Part shown: piece by piece, positions 25,380 to 35,014 of the stretch
Position numbering within the stretch: the first letter of the stretch is position 1
How the letters are laid out: every line of letters starts with the position of its first letter
Origin: Lachnospiraceae bacterium
GTDB taxonomy: Bacteria > Bacillota > Clostridia > Lachnospirales > Lachnospiraceae
Direction of reading: 5' to 3'
Assembly (NCBI GenBank): GCA_021202335.1
Contig: JAJQDE010000016.1
Location: forward strand, 1 to 56,956
DNA: 56,956 nt
The notes under the pieces: generated by a model
The model's input: the letters and a program-made list of their open reading frames with translations, nothing else
What the model was told of the DNA's origin: nothing
Database searches by the model: none
Position numbers and translations under genes: made by a program

Positions 25380-27127
25380 TTTTTGGCGCCGACAAACGGC
25401 GCTGTCAGCAGAACAGGCATACAAAAGAACACCGTATATGCATACCTGAACTCCGTGGCGACGGGCGTCGCGATTATGAGCGTCAGCATAAGGAACAGTA
25501 TAGGCAGCCCGGCAAGGACATTTGCGGGCTTTCCGATGCGTATGCTGAGTGCAAGCGTAAACAGCAGCATCCACAGCATCATGCCGATGCTCCATAAAGA
25601 TCCGTAAAGCGGCGCCAAATCCTGAAGCTTAAACAGAACTTCACGGATTTTGACTGCGATGCCGCCATGCAGGACAGGCTGCCAATAAAGCCCGAAATCA
25701 TTTGTGTATATGCCGTCCGCAAGCCCCACCTCGTAGGAAACGTCAGGGTACCAAAAGCCTGATGTCTGCGATACAAACGCGTCAAAATAGGTTTTGGGAT
25801 GCGATAAGCCGATTAAAAACCAATTTTTGAAAAACTCACTCTTATGCGCTTCAAGGTAATCATTTCCGCTTTCACGAATGAGATTTTTGATATTGTCCGA
25901 AACATCGGGCGTGTATAGGTCTGAAACCTTAGTCACATCCATAATGCTTTCCAAAAATTCGAGCTGTTCCCCGGTCACGCTTTCGCCGTTTGCGATAACG
26001 CGTGCAAGCTGCTGCACGGGAACGGACAGAGATTCCACAAAGTCCGGCTGCCTTACGTCATAAACCTGCATCACAGGATATTTGACAAAGAGTACGAGCG
26101 CCAAAATGGCGGCGTGTACCGGCAGCATAATTTTCAGGCTTTTTCTGTATATAAACAGTATGAAAGGAAGCGACGCCAAAAAGGCGTAAAAGCCGTTGGC
26201 GCGGAGCAGGCTAAGCATTGCTCCCGAGAGGACATAGGGCAGCACAAGCGTAAAGTATTCAGAAGGGCGGGGCTTCGTAAAGTGCGATGCGCTTCCCCGC
26301 AGCAGAAAGCGCACGAGCGCCGCGGTAAACAGAGTGACGCAGCCCGCAAAAGGAATATCCTTCCATATCGTGACGGCGCATATCCCGTTATAAGGCATAA
26401 GCGCATAAAACAGGATTGAAACGATGATTATGGGCGTTTTAATATATGCTGTCTGCATGGTTTTCACCACATAGCCTGCTACAAGCGCCATAAAAAGCAT
26501 CTGGGCGAGAGTGTAGAGGGCAAGTCCGAAATGCGCATCGCCGGTAAGTGTCGTGCCGATATGGTAAAAAAGACCGATGAGCGCCGTGTGTACGATGGAA
26601 TGGTGGTTGCTAAGCTCATATGCGCCGATTATCTGGGCGTACTGGTTGATGCTGTCGGGAGTCATAACGCCCGGGTATTCATACAGAAAATAAGGAAGCC
26701 AACAAAGCATGCAGGCGGCGACCGCTACGATGGGAAACCACGTCGGCGAATACGCATTTCCCGTGATGTGAAGCCTGCCGGCTGTCGGCATGAGCCATAT
26801 GGAAAAGTAAAAATAAATCAGGAATAATCCAAACCATGTAAAAAACAGTACGACGGCGCAAAAAAGCCCGCTTGTCAATTCCGCGCAAATCGTTTCGTAT
26901 TTGGCAGCGACTGTAAATGTGGCAAAGCACAGGGAAAGGACGGCGCAGAGAGGCGGGTCCTTTGGCTCCATCCGGCTTTCGGCGGCATCGCTGTTTAAAG
27001 CGTGGAAAATATATAAAAGAACGATAAAGAGGATAACGGAAAAGGGATTGCCTGTTTCCATGCCCGTAAGCCGCATTACGGCAAAGAGGGCAAAAAAGCT
27101 GCTGATCAATATTTTTAAATGATACAT
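25373..27127 (-). CDS. polytopic membrane protein, probable DUF6020 family
   Basis: 584 aa from the ATG at 27127, 7 nt after GGAG; a longer frame to 27202 lacks a ribosome site. About 12-13 membrane helices, with a periplasmic-type loop after the helix WFPIVAVAACMLCWLPYFLY containing YPGVMTPDSINQ and LSNHHSIVHTALIGLFYHIG. The D-bearing loop after the first luminal helix and the HH..VHT element are typical of GT-C-like membrane glycosyltransferases, and these features occur in proteins annotated DUF6020 in Clostridia. A long extracytoplasmic segment near the C-terminus (VSQTSGFWYPDVSYEVGLAD) precedes four last helices. A sugar transfer role is inference. Confidence 0.75.
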   Translation of the reverse strand: MYHLKILISSFFALFAVMRLTGMETGNPFSVILFIVLLYIFHALNSDAAESRMEPKDPPLCAVLSLCFATFTVAAKYETICAELTSGLFCAVVLFFTWFGLFLIYFYFSIWLMPTAGRLHITGNAYSPTWFPIVAVAACMLCWLPYFLYEYPGVMTPDSINQYAQIIGAYELSNHHSIVHTALIGLFYHIGTTLTGDAHFGLALYTLAQMLFMALVAGYVVKTMQTAYIKTPIIIVSILFYALMPYNGICAVTIWKDIPFAGCVTLFTAALVRFLLRGSASHFTKPRPSEYFTLVLPYVLSGAMLSLLRANGFYAFLASLPFILFIYRKSLKIMLPVHAAILALVLFVKYPVMQVYDVRQPDFVESLSVPVQQLARVIANGESVTGEQLEFLESIMDVTKVSDLYTPDVSDNIKNLIRESGNDYLEAHKSEFFKNWFLIGLSHPKTYFDAFVSQTSGFWYPDVSYEVGLADGIYTNDFGLYWQPVLHGGIAVKIREVLFKLQDLAPLYGSLWSIGMMLWMLLFTLALSIRIGKPANVLAGLPILFLMLTLIIATPVATEFRYAYTVFFCMPVLLTAPFVGAKNQ

Positions 27128-27173
27128 GATAATCTCCATTCTGAAAAATGCAACTGTATAAATTCTATATCTA

Positions 27174-27202
27174 ATAGTAGAATGAAATTCTTTTGCAGTC
27201 AA
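27174..27202 (-). promoter_or_regulatory. promoter for the DUF6020-like gene
   Basis: Minus strand: TTGACT (27202-27197), a 17-nt spacer and TACTAT (27179-27174), 47 nt before the start codon and back to back with the hisC promoter. Confidence 0.6.
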
Positions 27203-27215
27203 TAAATATTATGAA

Positions 27216-27244
27216 TTGCATAAAACAAAAAAGTTTGCTATGAT
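27216..27244 (+). promoter_or_regulatory. promoter for hisC and downstream genes
   Basis: TTGCAT (27216-27221), a 17-nt spacer and TATGAT (27239-27244). Confidence 0.7.
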
Positions 27245-27291
27245 AAAGAAATAGTGTAGAAAAATCAAAGCTTGCGGAAATGAGGAAAACT

Positions 27292-28365
27292 ATGAGCTGG
27301 GAAAGCAATGTTCGGCGTGTTGTGCCCTACGTGGCGGGCGAACAGCCTCAAAATAAAAATGTAATAAAACTTAATACAAACGAAAATCCTTATCCGCCCG
27401 CACCGGGGGTGGAGCAGGCGCTGCGCGGCATTGACTGCGATATCCTGCGCAAATATCCCGACCCGGAGGTGTCCGGGCTTGTATGCGCGCTTGCCAAAAG
27501 GCACGGTCTTTCAAAGGAGCAGGTGTTTGTGGGCGTAGGCTCGGACGATGTGCTTTCCATGTCGTTTCTTACCTTTTTTAATTCCCAAAAGCCGATACTG
27601 TTTCCGGATATTACATATTCATTTTATGATGTATGGGCGGATTTATACAAAATTCCATATGAATGTCAGCCGCTTGACGGACAATTTTGCATCCGGAAAG
27701 AGGACTATCTTAAGGAAAACGGCGGCATCGTGATTGCAAATCCAAACGCTCCGACAGGCGTTTTCATGGAGGTATCGCAGCTTGAGGAGATTATCCGCGC
27801 AAATCCCGGCTCCGTGGTTATCGTCGACGAGGCATATATTGACTTTGGCGGGGAAAGCTGCGTGCCGCTGATTGAAAAATATGAAAATCTGCTTGTCACG
27901 CAGACTTTTTCAAAATCGCGCTCGATGGCGGGGATGCGCATAGGCTATGCGATGGGAAGCGAAAAGCTGATAGGATATCTGAATGACGTAAAGTTTTCAT
28001 TCAACTCCTACACCATGAACGATGCGGCAATCATAGCGGGCATAGCGTCGGTTGAAAACGAGGAGTATTTTAAAGCCGTTACGGGAAAGGTAATACGGAC
28101 GAGGGAAAACACAAAAAAGCGTTTGGCGGAGCTTGGCTTTACATTCCCGGATTCTAAGACAAATTTTATTTTCGCATCGCACGCGTATGTGCCGGCGGAG
28201 GAAATTTTTGATGTGCTGCGGGAAAATGAAATCTATGTAAGGCATTGGAACAAGCCGCGGATTGAAAATTACCTGCGCATTTCCATAGGAACGGATGAGG
28301 AAATGGACGCGGTGCTGGACTTTTTGGAGCGCTATCTTAAAAATAAAAAAGCTGTTAAGCATTAA
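27292..28365 (+). CDS. hisC: histidinol-phosphate aminotransferase
   Basis: 357 aa from ATG 27292 (ATGAGGAAA provides the ribosome site); an ATG four codons earlier is also possible. A PLP-dependent class I/II aminotransferase converting imidazole acetol phosphate to histidinol phosphate. Motifs: KLNTNENPYPPAPGV, FVGVGSDDVLSM (PLP phosphate), ANPNAPTG, VIVDEAYIDF and the PLP lysine in TFSKSRSMAGMRIGY. The C-terminal arginine for the substrate is in YLRISIGT. It stands outside a his operon and is followed 12 nt later by the DUF368 gene, so related aminotransferase roles (aromatic amino acids) cannot be excluded. Confidence 0.93.
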   Translation: MSWESNVRRVVPYVAGEQPQNKNVIKLNTNENPYPPAPGVEQALRGIDCDILRKYPDPEVSGLVCALAKRHGLSKEQVFVGVGSDDVLSMSFLTFFNSQKPILFPDITYSFYDVWADLYKIPYECQPLDGQFCIRKEDYLKENGGIVIANPNAPTGVFMEVSQLEEIIRANPGSVVIVDEAYIDFGGESCVPLIEKYENLLVTQTFSKSRSMAGMRIGYAMGSEKLIGYLNDVKFSFNSYTMNDAAIIAGIASVENEEYFKAVTGKVIRTRENTKKRLAELGFTFPDSKTNFIFASHAYVPAEEIFDVLRENEIYVRHWNKPRIENYLRISIGTDEEMDAVLDFLERYLKNKKAVKH

Positions 28366-28377
28366 TGGAGGGAAGAT

Positions 28378-29235
28378 ATGAAAGAATTCATATTAAATGT
28401 CCTGCGAGGGATTGTGATCGGAATTTCAAATGTCATACCGGGGGTAAGCGGCGGGACCATGATGGTTTCGATGGGAATTTACGACAGGCTTATTTTGGTG
28501 CTGACACATTTTATCAGGAGGATGAAGGAGGCTGTTGCGCTCCTTGTCCAGATTCTTATCGGTATGCTTCTTGCGATTGCCATTTTTGCAAAGCTGTTTT
28601 CGGAGATATTGTTCCCGAAGTTCCCACTGCAGACAAATTTATTTTTTATAGGCTTAATATTAGGCGGGCTGCCTGTGATTTACAAAAAGGTGAAGGGCGT
28701 GACAATACGCTTTCCTCAAATACTCGCCTTTGCCCTGTTTTTCGTGCTGGTGGTCGGTCTTGCCCTTGTCGGAGAGGGAAACGGCGCAAGCGCGGACATT
28801 ACGCTCAGCGCGGGCACGGTAATCAGGCTTTTTGCGGTAGGAGTGATTGCGGCAGCCACAATGGTGATTCCCGGAGTGAGCGGTTCCATGGTCATGATGA
28901 TTTTGGGCTATTACAATACAATCATTGACACTATAAACGAGCTTCTCAATGCGCTTAAGTCGTTTGACATTGCCGCGATTTTAAATACCTTTGTCGTGCT
29001 TGTCCCGTTTGGGATTGGAGTGTTGATCGGTATCGTGGTGGTAGCAAAGCTTGTTGAGTTTATGCTCAGGAAAATTCCGGCAGTCACCTACTGGGCGATT
29101 ATCGGGCTTATTGTCGCTTCGCCGTTTGCAATACTGATTATGATGGAGATTGATGCAATAGGTATAATCGAGGTCCTTTCGGGCGTTGTGCTGATGGCAA
29201 TCGGTTTTGTTATTTCAATGAAAATCGGCGGCTGA
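28378..29235 (+). CDS. DUF368 membrane protein, undecaprenyl phosphate transporter (PopT) family
   Basis: 285 aa with GGAGG 7-8 nt upstream. The family signature occurs twice: IGISNVIPGVSGGTMMVSMGIYDRLI near the N-terminus and AATMVIPGVSGSMVMMILGYY in the middle, the inverted-repeat glycine/proline loops of DUF368. About eight membrane helices. DUF368 proteins have been shown in other bacteria to recycle the lipid carrier undecaprenyl phosphate across the membrane, together with or in place of DedA proteins. It would thus serve peptidoglycan and other polymer synthesis here. It is likely co-transcribed with hisC; no functional link is evident. Confidence 0.92.
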   Translation: MKEFILNVLRGIVIGISNVIPGVSGGTMMVSMGIYDRLILVLTHFIRRMKEAVALLVQILIGMLLAIAIFAKLFSEILFPKFPLQTNLFFIGLILGGLPVIYKKVKGVTIRFPQILAFALFFVLVVGLALVGEGNGASADITLSAGTVIRLFAVGVIAAATMVIPGVSGSMVMMILGYYNTIIDTINELLNALKSFDIAAILNTFVVLVPFGIGVLIGIVVVAKLVEFMLRKIPAVTYWAIIGLIVASPFAILIMMEIDAIGIIEVLSGVVLMAIGFVISMKIGG

Positions 29236-29276
29236 ATAAAATCGTAAAATTGTAAATCTGCGGAATGGAGGCTCAG

Positions 29277-30044
29277 ATGGAGGCATACACGGGCTTTGCG
29301 GCGGTGTACGACCGTTTTATGGACGAAACGCCATATGAGGCATGGTGTGAGAATATTGTGCGCGAGCTGTATGCCCGGGATATAAGGGAAGGGCTTGTTT
29401 TGGAGCTTGGCTGCGGTACGGGCTGCATGACGGAGCTTCTTGCAAAAAGGGGATATGACATGATCGGCGTCGATGCGTCTGATGAGATGCTCAATATTGC
29501 GCTGAATAAACGGGCGGCGTCAGGGCATGATATTTTATATTTAAATCAGGACATGCGCGCCTTTGAGCTGTACGGTACGGTGCGCGCGGTCGTAAGCGTC
29601 TGCGACAGCATCAACTATCTGCTTGAGGACGGGGACATTGTCGAATGTTTTCGCCTTGTCAACAATTACCTTGACCCGGGCGGTATTTTCATGTTTGACT
29701 TTAACACTAAATATAAATACGAAACCATCGGCGATGCGACCATTGCCGAAAACCGTGAGGAATGCAGCTTCATTTGGGAAAATTATTACGATGAGGAAAG
29801 CTGTATTAATGAGTATGATTTAACTGTTTTTGTAAGAAACGGGGAGGCTTCGGAGAGCGGCAGTGAGCTTTTTGGGCGTTTTTGCGAGGAGCATTTTCAG
29901 AGGGGCTACACCTTGGAGGAAATCAGGGTGTTTCTCGAAATGGCGGGGCTTTCGTTTGTGAAAGCGTATGATGCCGACACGCTTTTTCCGGTGTCGGATA
30001 AGAGCGAAAGGATATATTGTATAGCAAAGGAGATTACGAAATGA
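29277..30044 (+). CDS. class I SAM-dependent methyltransferase
   Basis: 255 aa from the ATG at 29277, 6 nt after GGAGG; an ATG at 29265 overlaps that ribosome site. Motif I is VLELGCGTGCMTELLA, followed by the acidic strand MIGVDASDEML, DMRAFEL (motif II region) and VVSVCDSINYLLE (post-II). The N-terminal FAAVYDRFMDETPYEAWCENI is typical of a widespread Firmicute methyltransferase group whose substrate is unknown. Its stop overlaps the start of hslO (ATGA), so translation is probably coupled. Confidence 0.88.
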   Translation: MEAYTGFAAVYDRFMDETPYEAWCENIVRELYARDIREGLVLELGCGTGCMTELLAKRGYDMIGVDASDEMLNIALNKRAASGHDILYLNQDMRAFELYGTVRAVVSVCDSINYLLEDGDIVECFRLVNNYLDPGGIFMFDFNTKYKYETIGDATIAENREECSFIWENYYDEESCINEYDLTVFVRNGEASESGSELFGRFCEEHFQRGYTLEEIRVFLEMAGLSFVKAYDADTLFPVSDKSERIYCIAKEITK

Positions 30045-30919
30045 GCGACTATCTGGGAAGGGCGACGGCGGCAAACGCGCAGATACGTGCCTTTGCAATA
30101 AATTCAAGGGAGCTTGTCGAGGAGGCAAGGCGCATACATGATACAAGCCCCGTGATAACGGCGGCGCTTGGGCGGCTTCTTTCCGGGGCTGCGATGATGG
30201 GCAGCATGCTCAAGGGAGAGCGTGATGTGCTCACTATGCAGATACACTGCGACGGACCGGTCCGCGGACTGACGGTAAACGCAGATTCCCACGGGAATGT
30301 AAAGGGCGCGGCGCTCGAACCGCAGGTGATGCTGCCGCCGAATAAGCTCGGAAAGCTTGATGTGGGCGGCGCGGTCGGAAACGGGATATTGAGCGTTATC
30401 AAGGATATGGGTTTAAAAGAGCCGTATGTGGGGCAGACTCAAATACAGACAGGCGAGATTGCGGAGGATCTGACATATTATTTTGCAACCTCCGAGCAGG
30501 TGCCCTCCGCTGTCGGGCTTGGCGTGCTTATGGAAAAGAATAACACCGTAAAGCAGGCGGGAGGCTTTATCATACAACTGATGCCTTTTGCGGAGGATGA
30601 AACGATAAGCGCGCTGGAGGAAAAGCTGAAATCGATGGACAGCGTGACGGATATCCTTGACGCGGGCAGCACGCCCGAGCAGCTTTTGGAGCTGCTTTTG
30701 GGGGATTGGGGACTGGAAATAAACGATACGCTTCCCGCCCGGTATGTGTGCGACTGCAGCCGCGAGCGCGTTGAGAGAGCGCTTATCAGCATCGGTAAAA
30801 AGGATATTCAGGAGATGATTGACGACGCAAAGCCGGTGGAGGTAAGATGTCAGTTCTGCGATAAAATCTACAGTTTCGATACGGCTGATTTAACCGGGCT
30901 GTTAAATTTGAGCAAATAA
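30041..30919 (+). CDS. hslO: Hsp33 redox-regulated chaperone
   Basis: 292 aa, starting in an ATGA overlap with the methyltransferase. Hsp33 is activated by oxidative unfolding and holds unfolding proteins. The zinc-binding redox switch is visible at the C-terminus as C-D-C and, 30 residues later, C-Q-F-C (YVCDCSRE and VRCQFCDKIY). The N-terminal core carries GRLLSGAAMMGSMLKGE, GPVRGLTVNADSHGNVKG and VGQTQIQTGEIAEDLTYYF. The length is normal. A short gap separates it from nadE, so the two are probably in one operon. Confidence 0.96.
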   Translation: MSDYLGRATAANAQIRAFAINSRELVEEARRIHDTSPVITAALGRLLSGAAMMGSMLKGERDVLTMQIHCDGPVRGLTVNADSHGNVKGAALEPQVMLPPNKLGKLDVGGAVGNGILSVIKDMGLKEPYVGQTQIQTGEIAEDLTYYFATSEQVPSAVGLGVLMEKNNTVKQAGGFIIQLMPFAEDETISALEEKLKSMDSVTDILDAGSTPEQLLELLLGDWGLEINDTLPARYVCDCSRERVERALISIGKKDIQEMIDDAKPVEVRCQFCDKIYSFDTADLTGLLNLSK

Positions 30920-30940
30920 ATCAAGTGAAAGGCATGTGAA

Positions 30941-32863
30941 ATGACGGACGGATTTATTAAGGTGGCGGCGGCGACTCCTGAAATCAGGGTTGCCGATACC
31001 GTATACAATGCAGCCCAAATAACCGACATGATTATCAGGGCTGACAGCGAGGGGGCAAAAATCATTGTGCTTCCGGAGCTGTGCATTACCGGCTATACCT
31101 GCGGCGACCTTTTTTTGCAGGATAAGCTTTTAAATGAAGCAGTGAAGGCGCTCTTTGATATTGCGGCAAACACAAGGGACACTGACGCGCTTGTGTTTGT
31201 GGGGCTTCCGATTGAGCGGGGGCATAAGCTCTATAATGCGGCGGCTGCGCTCAAGGGCGGAAAACTGCTTGCCCTGATACCAAAGGAAAATATACCCACG
31301 TATGCGGAGTTTTATGAGCTGCGCCACTTTTCTCCGGGAGGCGGTATCTGTGATAAGCTGCATCTGCGGGGGGAGGACATTCCTTTCGGAACGGATATCC
31401 TGCTTGTCTGCGACAACATGGACGGGCTTGCGGTCGGCTGCGAAATCTGTGAGGATTTGTGGACGGCGTATTCTCCCGGCACAAGACATGCGCTTGCGGG
31501 GGCTGACGTGCTGGTCAATCTGTCGGCAAGCGACGATTTGGTCGGGAAGGATACTTACCGCAGGGAGCTTGTGACGGCGACAAGCGCGCGGCTTTTGTCG
31601 GCGTATGTATATGCGAGCGCGGGCGAGGGTGAGTCCACTCAGGATTTAGTGTACAGCGGTCACGACATTATCGCCGAGAACGGAGTAATGCTGGCGGAGA
31701 GCGCGCCCTTTACGACGGGCATAATCTATGCGGACATTGATATACAAAAGCTGAGGCTGGAGCGCAGACGCATGAGCTCTTTTGCGCCGGATAAGGCACT
31801 GCCGCATGTAACCGTGCATTTTTGCTATGAGCGGGTGGAAAAGACGAGGCTGATAAGAACCTTTAACCGCGCCCCTTTTGTGCCGTCAGACGCAGACGCC
31901 AAAAACAGGCGTTGTGACAGGATTCTTTCCATACAGGCAAACGGTCTTAAGAAACGCATGGAGCACACGGGCGCAAAAACGGCAGTAATCGGCATCTCGG
32001 GCGGTCTTGATTCTACGCTTGCGTTTTTGGTGGCTGTCAGGGCGTTTGATATGCTGGGGCTTGAGCGGAGCGCAATTTTGGCGGTCACGATGCCCTGCTT
32101 TGGCACCACCGACAGAACCTGCGACAACGCGTGCAGGCTTGCGAAAACCTGCGGAGCGCAGCTTATGGAGATAGATATTAAAAAATCCGTGATGCGGCAT
32201 TTTGAGGATATCGGACAAAATCCCGACAATCATGACGTGACCTATGAGAACGGTCAGGCAAGGGAGCGGACGCAGGTGCTTATGGATTTGGCAAACAAGA
32301 CCGGCGGCCTTGTAATCGGAACGGGTGATATGTCGGAGCTTGCGCTTGGCTGGGCGACCTACAACGGGGATCACATGTCCATGTACGGCGTAAATGTCGG
32401 CGTGCCGAAAACTCTGGTGCGTCATTTGGTAAAATATTATGCCGATACCTGCAAAAATCCGGAGCTTACGGGTGTGCTTACGGATGTGCTCGACACGCCG
32501 GTCAGCCCGGAGCTTCTGCCGCCTGAGAGCGACGGCAGGATTTCCCAAAGGACGGAGGATTTAGTGGGGCCTTATGAGCTGCACGACTTTTTCCTTTATT
32601 ATATGCTAAGGTGCAGCTATCCCCCCTCAAAGGTGTACCGCATCGCGCTGCAGACCTTTAAGGGAGAATATGACGCGGATGTCATTTTAAAATGGTTAAA
32701 GACCTTTTACCGCAGATTTTTCGCACAGCAGTTCAAGCGCTCATGTCTGCCCGACGGACCAAAGGTCGGAAGCGTTGCGCTCTCGCCGAGAGGCGATTTG
32801 CGGATGCCCTCGGACGCGTGCGCACGCATATGGCTTGACGAGCTGGAAAGCATCAGTATATAG
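30941..32863 (+). CDS. nadE: glutamine-dependent NAD+ synthetase
   Basis: 640 aa, the size of the two-domain bacterial enzyme. The N-terminal nitrilase-type glutaminase has the triad Glu in VLPELCITGY, Lys in IPKENIPTY and Cys in CEICEDLW. The C-terminal ATP pyrophosphatase synthetase domain has the P-loop GISGGLDSTLAFLVAV and GTGDMSELALGWATYNGDH. It amidates deamido-NAD to NAD with ammonia from glutamine. The final 11 bp overlap a convergent gene on the other strand. The start ATG at 30941 has only a weak ribosome site (GAAAGG), yet the N-terminus fits the family. Confidence 0.96.
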   Translation: MTDGFIKVAAATPEIRVADTVYNAAQITDMIIRADSEGAKIIVLPELCITGYTCGDLFLQDKLLNEAVKALFDIAANTRDTDALVFVGLPIERGHKLYNAAAALKGGKLLALIPKENIPTYAEFYELRHFSPGGGICDKLHLRGEDIPFGTDILLVCDNMDGLAVGCEICEDLWTAYSPGTRHALAGADVLVNLSASDDLVGKDTYRRELVTATSARLLSAYVYASAGEGESTQDLVYSGHDIIAENGVMLAESAPFTTGIIYADIDIQKLRLERRRMSSFAPDKALPHVTVHFCYERVEKTRLIRTFNRAPFVPSDADAKNRRCDRILSIQANGLKKRMEHTGAKTAVIGISGGLDSTLAFLVAVRAFDMLGLERSAILAVTMPCFGTTDRTCDNACRLAKTCGAQLMEIDIKKSVMRHFEDIGQNPDNHDVTYENGQARERTQVLMDLANKTGGLVIGTGDMSELALGWATYNGDHMSMYGVNVGVPKTLVRHLVKYYADTCKNPELTGVLTDVLDTPVSPELLPPESDGRISQRTEDLVGPYELHDFFLYYMLRCSYPPSKVYRIALQTFKGEYDADVILKWLKTFYRRFFAQQFKRSCLPDGPKVGSVALSPRGDLRMPSDACARIWLDELESISI

Positions 32864-33401
32864 CGCCTGTTGCCGCGTCTGTTTCCAAAGAGCCTGTTTC
32901 ATTTTGCACCGCCGCTTTGTCGAGCGTTGTGCTGATTGCCTGTAAAAGCAGCATGGAGGTGTAGCGGTTCTCGTCGTCATAGCTTATTCCTTCAAGGCTT
33001 TGGCTTTCAAGGATGCTTGCGGAAAGCTCCTCAAGCGTCGGCTGCATGAGCGGATAGAGCGTGGTGACGGATTCGTCGAGGTTTGCAAGCGATATGGAGT
33101 TAATGCGGTCTGCGTCCACTGTAATCTGCAGCTCTGCATTTACGTTTCCGAGCTTTATGGCGGCGGTGTAGATGCCGGGCGTGTAGATGGCTTGTGAGGT
33201 CACGGTTTGGGAAGCCTCGGACTGTGTCTGCGTGCTTTCCTCGCTTTCCGCTTCGCCGGAGGAAGGAGCCGTGGCGCTTTCCTTTTGCGGAGCAAAAAGT
33301 GACACGGCTGTCATTATTATAACTACACTTATTATTATCAGCACAAGTGCATAAACCAATGCCTTTGAACGAAGGACAACAATTTTCGTATTAGAGCTCA
33401 T
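32853..33401 (-). CDS. single-pass membrane protein with small extracytoplasmic domain, unknown function
   Basis: 182 aa. A cytoplasmic start (MSSNTKIVVLRSKA), one membrane helix (~15-36, LVYALVLIIISVVIIMTAVSLF), a Ser/Glu/Thr-rich linker (~45-70) and a domain beginning YTPGIYTAAIKLGNVNAELQITV. That beginning resembles the repeat of FMN_bind-type domains (G.Y.A...G..G...V.V....I..I), but the Ser/Thr flavinylation motif is not evident, so the resemblance is only suggestive. It lies between and opposite to nadE and glnA, overlapping the end of nadE. Its promoter was not located; no clear Shine-Dalgarno sequence precedes the ATG. Confidence 0.7.
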   Translation of the reverse strand: MSSNTKIVVLRSKALVYALVLIIISVVIIMTAVSLFAPQKESATAPSSGEAESEESTQTQSEASQTVTSQAIYTPGIYTAAIKLGNVNAELQITVDADRINSISLANLDESVTTLYPLMQPTLEELSASILESQSLEGISYDDENRYTSMLLLQAISTTLDKAAVQNETGSLETDAATGAIY

Positions 33402-33560
33402 GTGCGGGACTCCGTTTCATTCTTTTATATAAGGTATGAGCCGGGCGGCGGGTTTATGCAGGGAATACGGCAGATTTATAAAGGCGCTTGCGGTAAGCGC
33501 GGAAATTTCAGTTGCAATTTGCGTCTGCGGCAAAAGCCGTTTGAGCAGAAATGGAAGATA

Positions 33561-33634
33561 GTGTGAAAAATAAATTTTTCACACGGCAAATTTGTGCTTG
33601 TGCCCAAATTTGCGGGCTTGAGCAAGAATAGGAG
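33561..33634 (+). promoter_or_regulatory. glnA leader: palindromes and a 22-codon upstream frame
   Basis: An 11-bp perfect inverted repeat (GTGTGAAAAAT 33561-33571, ATTTTTCACAC 33574-33584) is followed by a 9-bp one (GCAAATTTG 33586-33594, CAAATTTGC 33605-33613). A frame starting GTG at 33563 reads MKNKFFTRQICACAQICGL and on, and stops with TAG at 33629-33631, inside the TAGGAG ribosome site of glnA. The 20-bp core of the first palindrome recurs in the AlgX-like gene leader. More hairpins lie upstream (GCGCTT with AAGCGC near 33482). Confidence 0.55.
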
Positions 33635-33640
33635 ATTAAT

Positions 33641-34972
33641 ATGGCAAAGTATACAAAGCAGGATATTATGAATATTGTAGAGGAGGAGGATGTGCAGTTT
33701 ATCCGTATGCAGTTTACGGATATTGAGGGCAATTTCAAGAATGTGGCGATTACGGTGGGACAGCTTGAAAAGGCGCTCAATAACGACTGCATGTTTGACT
33801 GCTCGATTGTTGAGGGCATGCTGCCGACAGATAATGCGGATATGTACCTCTATCCTGATTTGGACACCTTTACTATTTTTCCGTGGCGTCCGCAGCAGGG
33901 GAAGGTGGCGCGCTTTATCTGCGACGTGTATCGTGCGGACCGCAAGCCCTTTGAGGGCGACTGCCGCTACATATTAAAGAAAGCGATAAAAGAGGCCGCG
34001 GATATGGGATATACCTTTGAGGTGGGGCCGGAGTGTGAGTTTTTCCTGTTTAATTGTGATGAAAACGGGAAACCGACCACCAATACCAATGAGCAGGCGG
34101 GCTTTTTTGACATGGGGCCTTTGGACAACGGGGAGAACGCAAGAAGGGATATCGTGCTTACCTTAGAGGACATGGGCTTTGACGTGGAGGCAAGCCATCA
34201 TGAAAAGGCTCCCTCGCAGCATGAGGTTGATTTCCGCTACGACGAGGCGCTTCACACGGCTGACAACATTATGACCTTCAAGCTTGCGGTCAAGACGATA
34301 GCAAAGCATCACGGGCTGCACGCTACTTTTATGCCAAAGCCGAGAAGTGAATTCGGCGGCTCCGGCATGCATATCAATATGTCGCTCAGCAAGGACGGGA
34401 AAAATATTTTTAACGCGCCCGACAGCAAAAACGGCTTAAGTCGCGAAGCGTACTATTTCATGGGCGGACTGATGAAGCATGTGAAGGGAATCTGCGCGGT
34501 GACAAATCCGCTTGTAAATTCCTATAAGAGGTTAAAGCCCGGCTTTGAGGCTCCGGTGTATATTGCATGGAGCACCCTTGGCATCAACACGCTGATTCGT
34601 GTGCCCAATATCAGAGGCGAGCACACAAGGATAGAGCTTCGCAGTCCCGACCCTTCCGCCAATCCGTATCTTGCGTTTGCGGCATGTCTTATGGCGGGGC
34701 TTGACGGCATTAAAAATAAAATCGAGCCTGCGCCCGAGGTGCGGGATAATATCAATGCGCTTTCGGAGCAGGAGGCAGGGCTTCGCGGGATTGAAACGCT
34801 TCCCTCGGATCTGCGCAGCGCGTGTGCGGAGATGAAAAACGACCCGCTTTTGCGTGACCTTTTGGGCGGGCGCGTGTTCGAGCAGCTTCATGAGTCTAAG
34901 ATAGCGGCATGGAAGGAGTACGATTTACAGGTAACGGCGTGGGAAATAGAGTCGTATCTTTATAAGATTTAG
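33641..34972 (+). CDS. glnA: type I glutamine synthetase
   Basis: 443 aa, the short GSI-alpha form typical of Firmicutes. It makes glutamine from glutamate, ammonia and ATP. Landmarks: FTDIEGNFKNVAI near the N-terminus, VGPECEFFLF (metal Glu), HHEKAPSQHEVDFRY, FMPKPRSEFGGSGMHINMSL, and NTLIRVPNIRGEHTRIELRSPDPSANPYLAFAA in the C-terminal half. AGGAG lies 6 nt before ATG. The adjacent ANTAR-domain gene 42 nt downstream suggests control by transcription antitermination. The long leader with palindromes and an overlapping small frame is unusual. Confidence 0.96.
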   Translation: MAKYTKQDIMNIVEEEDVQFIRMQFTDIEGNFKNVAITVGQLEKALNNDCMFDCSIVEGMLPTDNADMYLYPDLDTFTIFPWRPQQGKVARFICDVYRADRKPFEGDCRYILKKAIKEAADMGYTFEVGPECEFFLFNCDENGKPTTNTNEQAGFFDMGPLDNGENARRDIVLTLEDMGFDVEASHHEKAPSQHEVDFRYDEALHTADNIMTFKLAVKTIAKHHGLHATFMPKPRSEFGGSGMHINMSLSKDGKNIFNAPDSKNGLSREAYYFMGGLMKHVKGICAVTNPLVNSYKRLKPGFEAPVYIAWSTLGINTLIRVPNIRGEHTRIELRSPDPSANPYLAFAACLMAGLDGIKNKIEPAPEVRDNINALSEQEAGLRGIETLPSDLRSACAEMKNDPLLRDLLGGRVFEQLHESKIAAWKEYDLQVTAWEIESYLYKI

Positions 34973-35014
34973 GGACGCCTTTGAGAACCGGGTATAGGAA
35001 TTGGAGGTGTACCG